Notes under the pieces: generated by a model | Databases searched by the model: none | What the model was told of the DNA's origin: nothing | What the model saw: the letters and a program-made list of their open reading frames with translations, nothing else | Shown here: one piece after another, positions 5,098-5,146 of the stretch | Numbering within the stretch: the first letter of the stretch is position 1 | Layout of the letters: every line of letters begins with the position of its first letter | Program-made: the position numbers and the translations under genes | Origin: Ruminococcus sp. UBA7014 | Lineage (GTDB): Bacteria; Bacillota; Clostridia; Oscillospirales; Ruminococcaceae | NCBI GenBank assembly: GCA_002449575.1 | Contig: DJXC01000110.1 | Span: forward strand, 1 to 5,146 | Direction: 5' to 3' | Length of the DNA: 5,146 nt

Positions 5098-5124
5098 TGC
5101 AGGGCTGAACAAACCAGCCCTGCA
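5098..5124 (-). terminator. Intrinsic terminator facing left, possibly shared with the thi operon
   Basis: TGCAGGGCTG (5098-5107) and CAGCCCTGCA (5115-5124) form a perfect 10-bp GC-rich stem with an AACAAAC loop. On the - strand it is followed by AACTTATTTTTTG (complement of 5085-5097), a proper U-tract. On the + strand the following bases are TCATAACATAAAG, a poor U-tract. It lies 36 bases after the tenI stop and probably ends a leftward gene beyond the window, though it may also slow rightward transcription. Confidence 0.75.
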
Positions 5125-5146
5125 TCATAACATAAAGATTAGAACA

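Noticed and set aside
1..5146. CRISPR array, insertion sequence, tRNA or rRNA
   Set aside because: No direct repeat-spacer pattern, transposase, terminal repeats or structured RNA gene is visible in the window.

Overview
The window looks like chromosomal DNA from a low-to-mid GC Gram-positive anaerobe, most likely class Clostridia and perhaps the Ruminococcus group. The evidence is a set of strong AGGAGG-type ribosome binding sites, consensus TTGACA/TATAAT promoters, an anaerobic-type thiamine-thiazole operon that uses ThiH, and three small proteins resembling families I remember mainly from Ruminococcus-like genomes. The taxonomic call is inference from memory, not a search result.

Left part (1-1068): three small genes of unknown function. 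A rightward gene (55-576) resembles a helical family that normally ends near residue 105-110. Here its frame runs on through a terminator-like hairpin (384-413) and 154 bases into the antisense of a leftward 74-residue gene (647-423). That gene is divergent from a rightward 91-residue gene (756-1031), and both have near-identical GAGGTGA ribosome binding sites. A bidirectional hairpin (1038-1067) separates the 91-residue gene from the next, leftward gene.

Middle part (1066-1726): a leftward UPF0178/YaiI-YqxD family gene (1500-1066) is divergent from a thiamine operon. The two promoters are both close to consensus with extended -10 elements. They are back to back, and their -35 boxes sit in a 9-base inverted repeat. 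The operon's leader of about 94 nt contains a small hairpin that competes for bases with a 13-bp intrinsic terminator followed by seven U. It does not match a TPP riboswitch and is the best candidate here for an unusual regulatory element.

Right part (1727-5061): five tightly packed genes, thiS-thiF-thiG-thiH-tenI/thiE-like, with gaps or overlaps of 1 to about 20 bases. Together they account for the thiazole branch of thiamine synthesis. ThiF activates the C terminus of ThiS, which then carries sulfur as a thiocarboxylate. ThiH cleaves tyrosine to give dehydroglycine. ThiG assembles the thiazole from dehydroglycine, deoxyxylulose 5-phosphate and the ThiS sulfur. The last protein looks like a TenI thiazole tautomerase that aromatises the product, rather than a thiamine-phosphate synthase. 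ThiC, ThiD, ThiM and a clear ThiE are not in the window. The window ends with a hairpin (5098-5124) whose U-tract faces left, which suggests a convergent gene just beyond the right edge.
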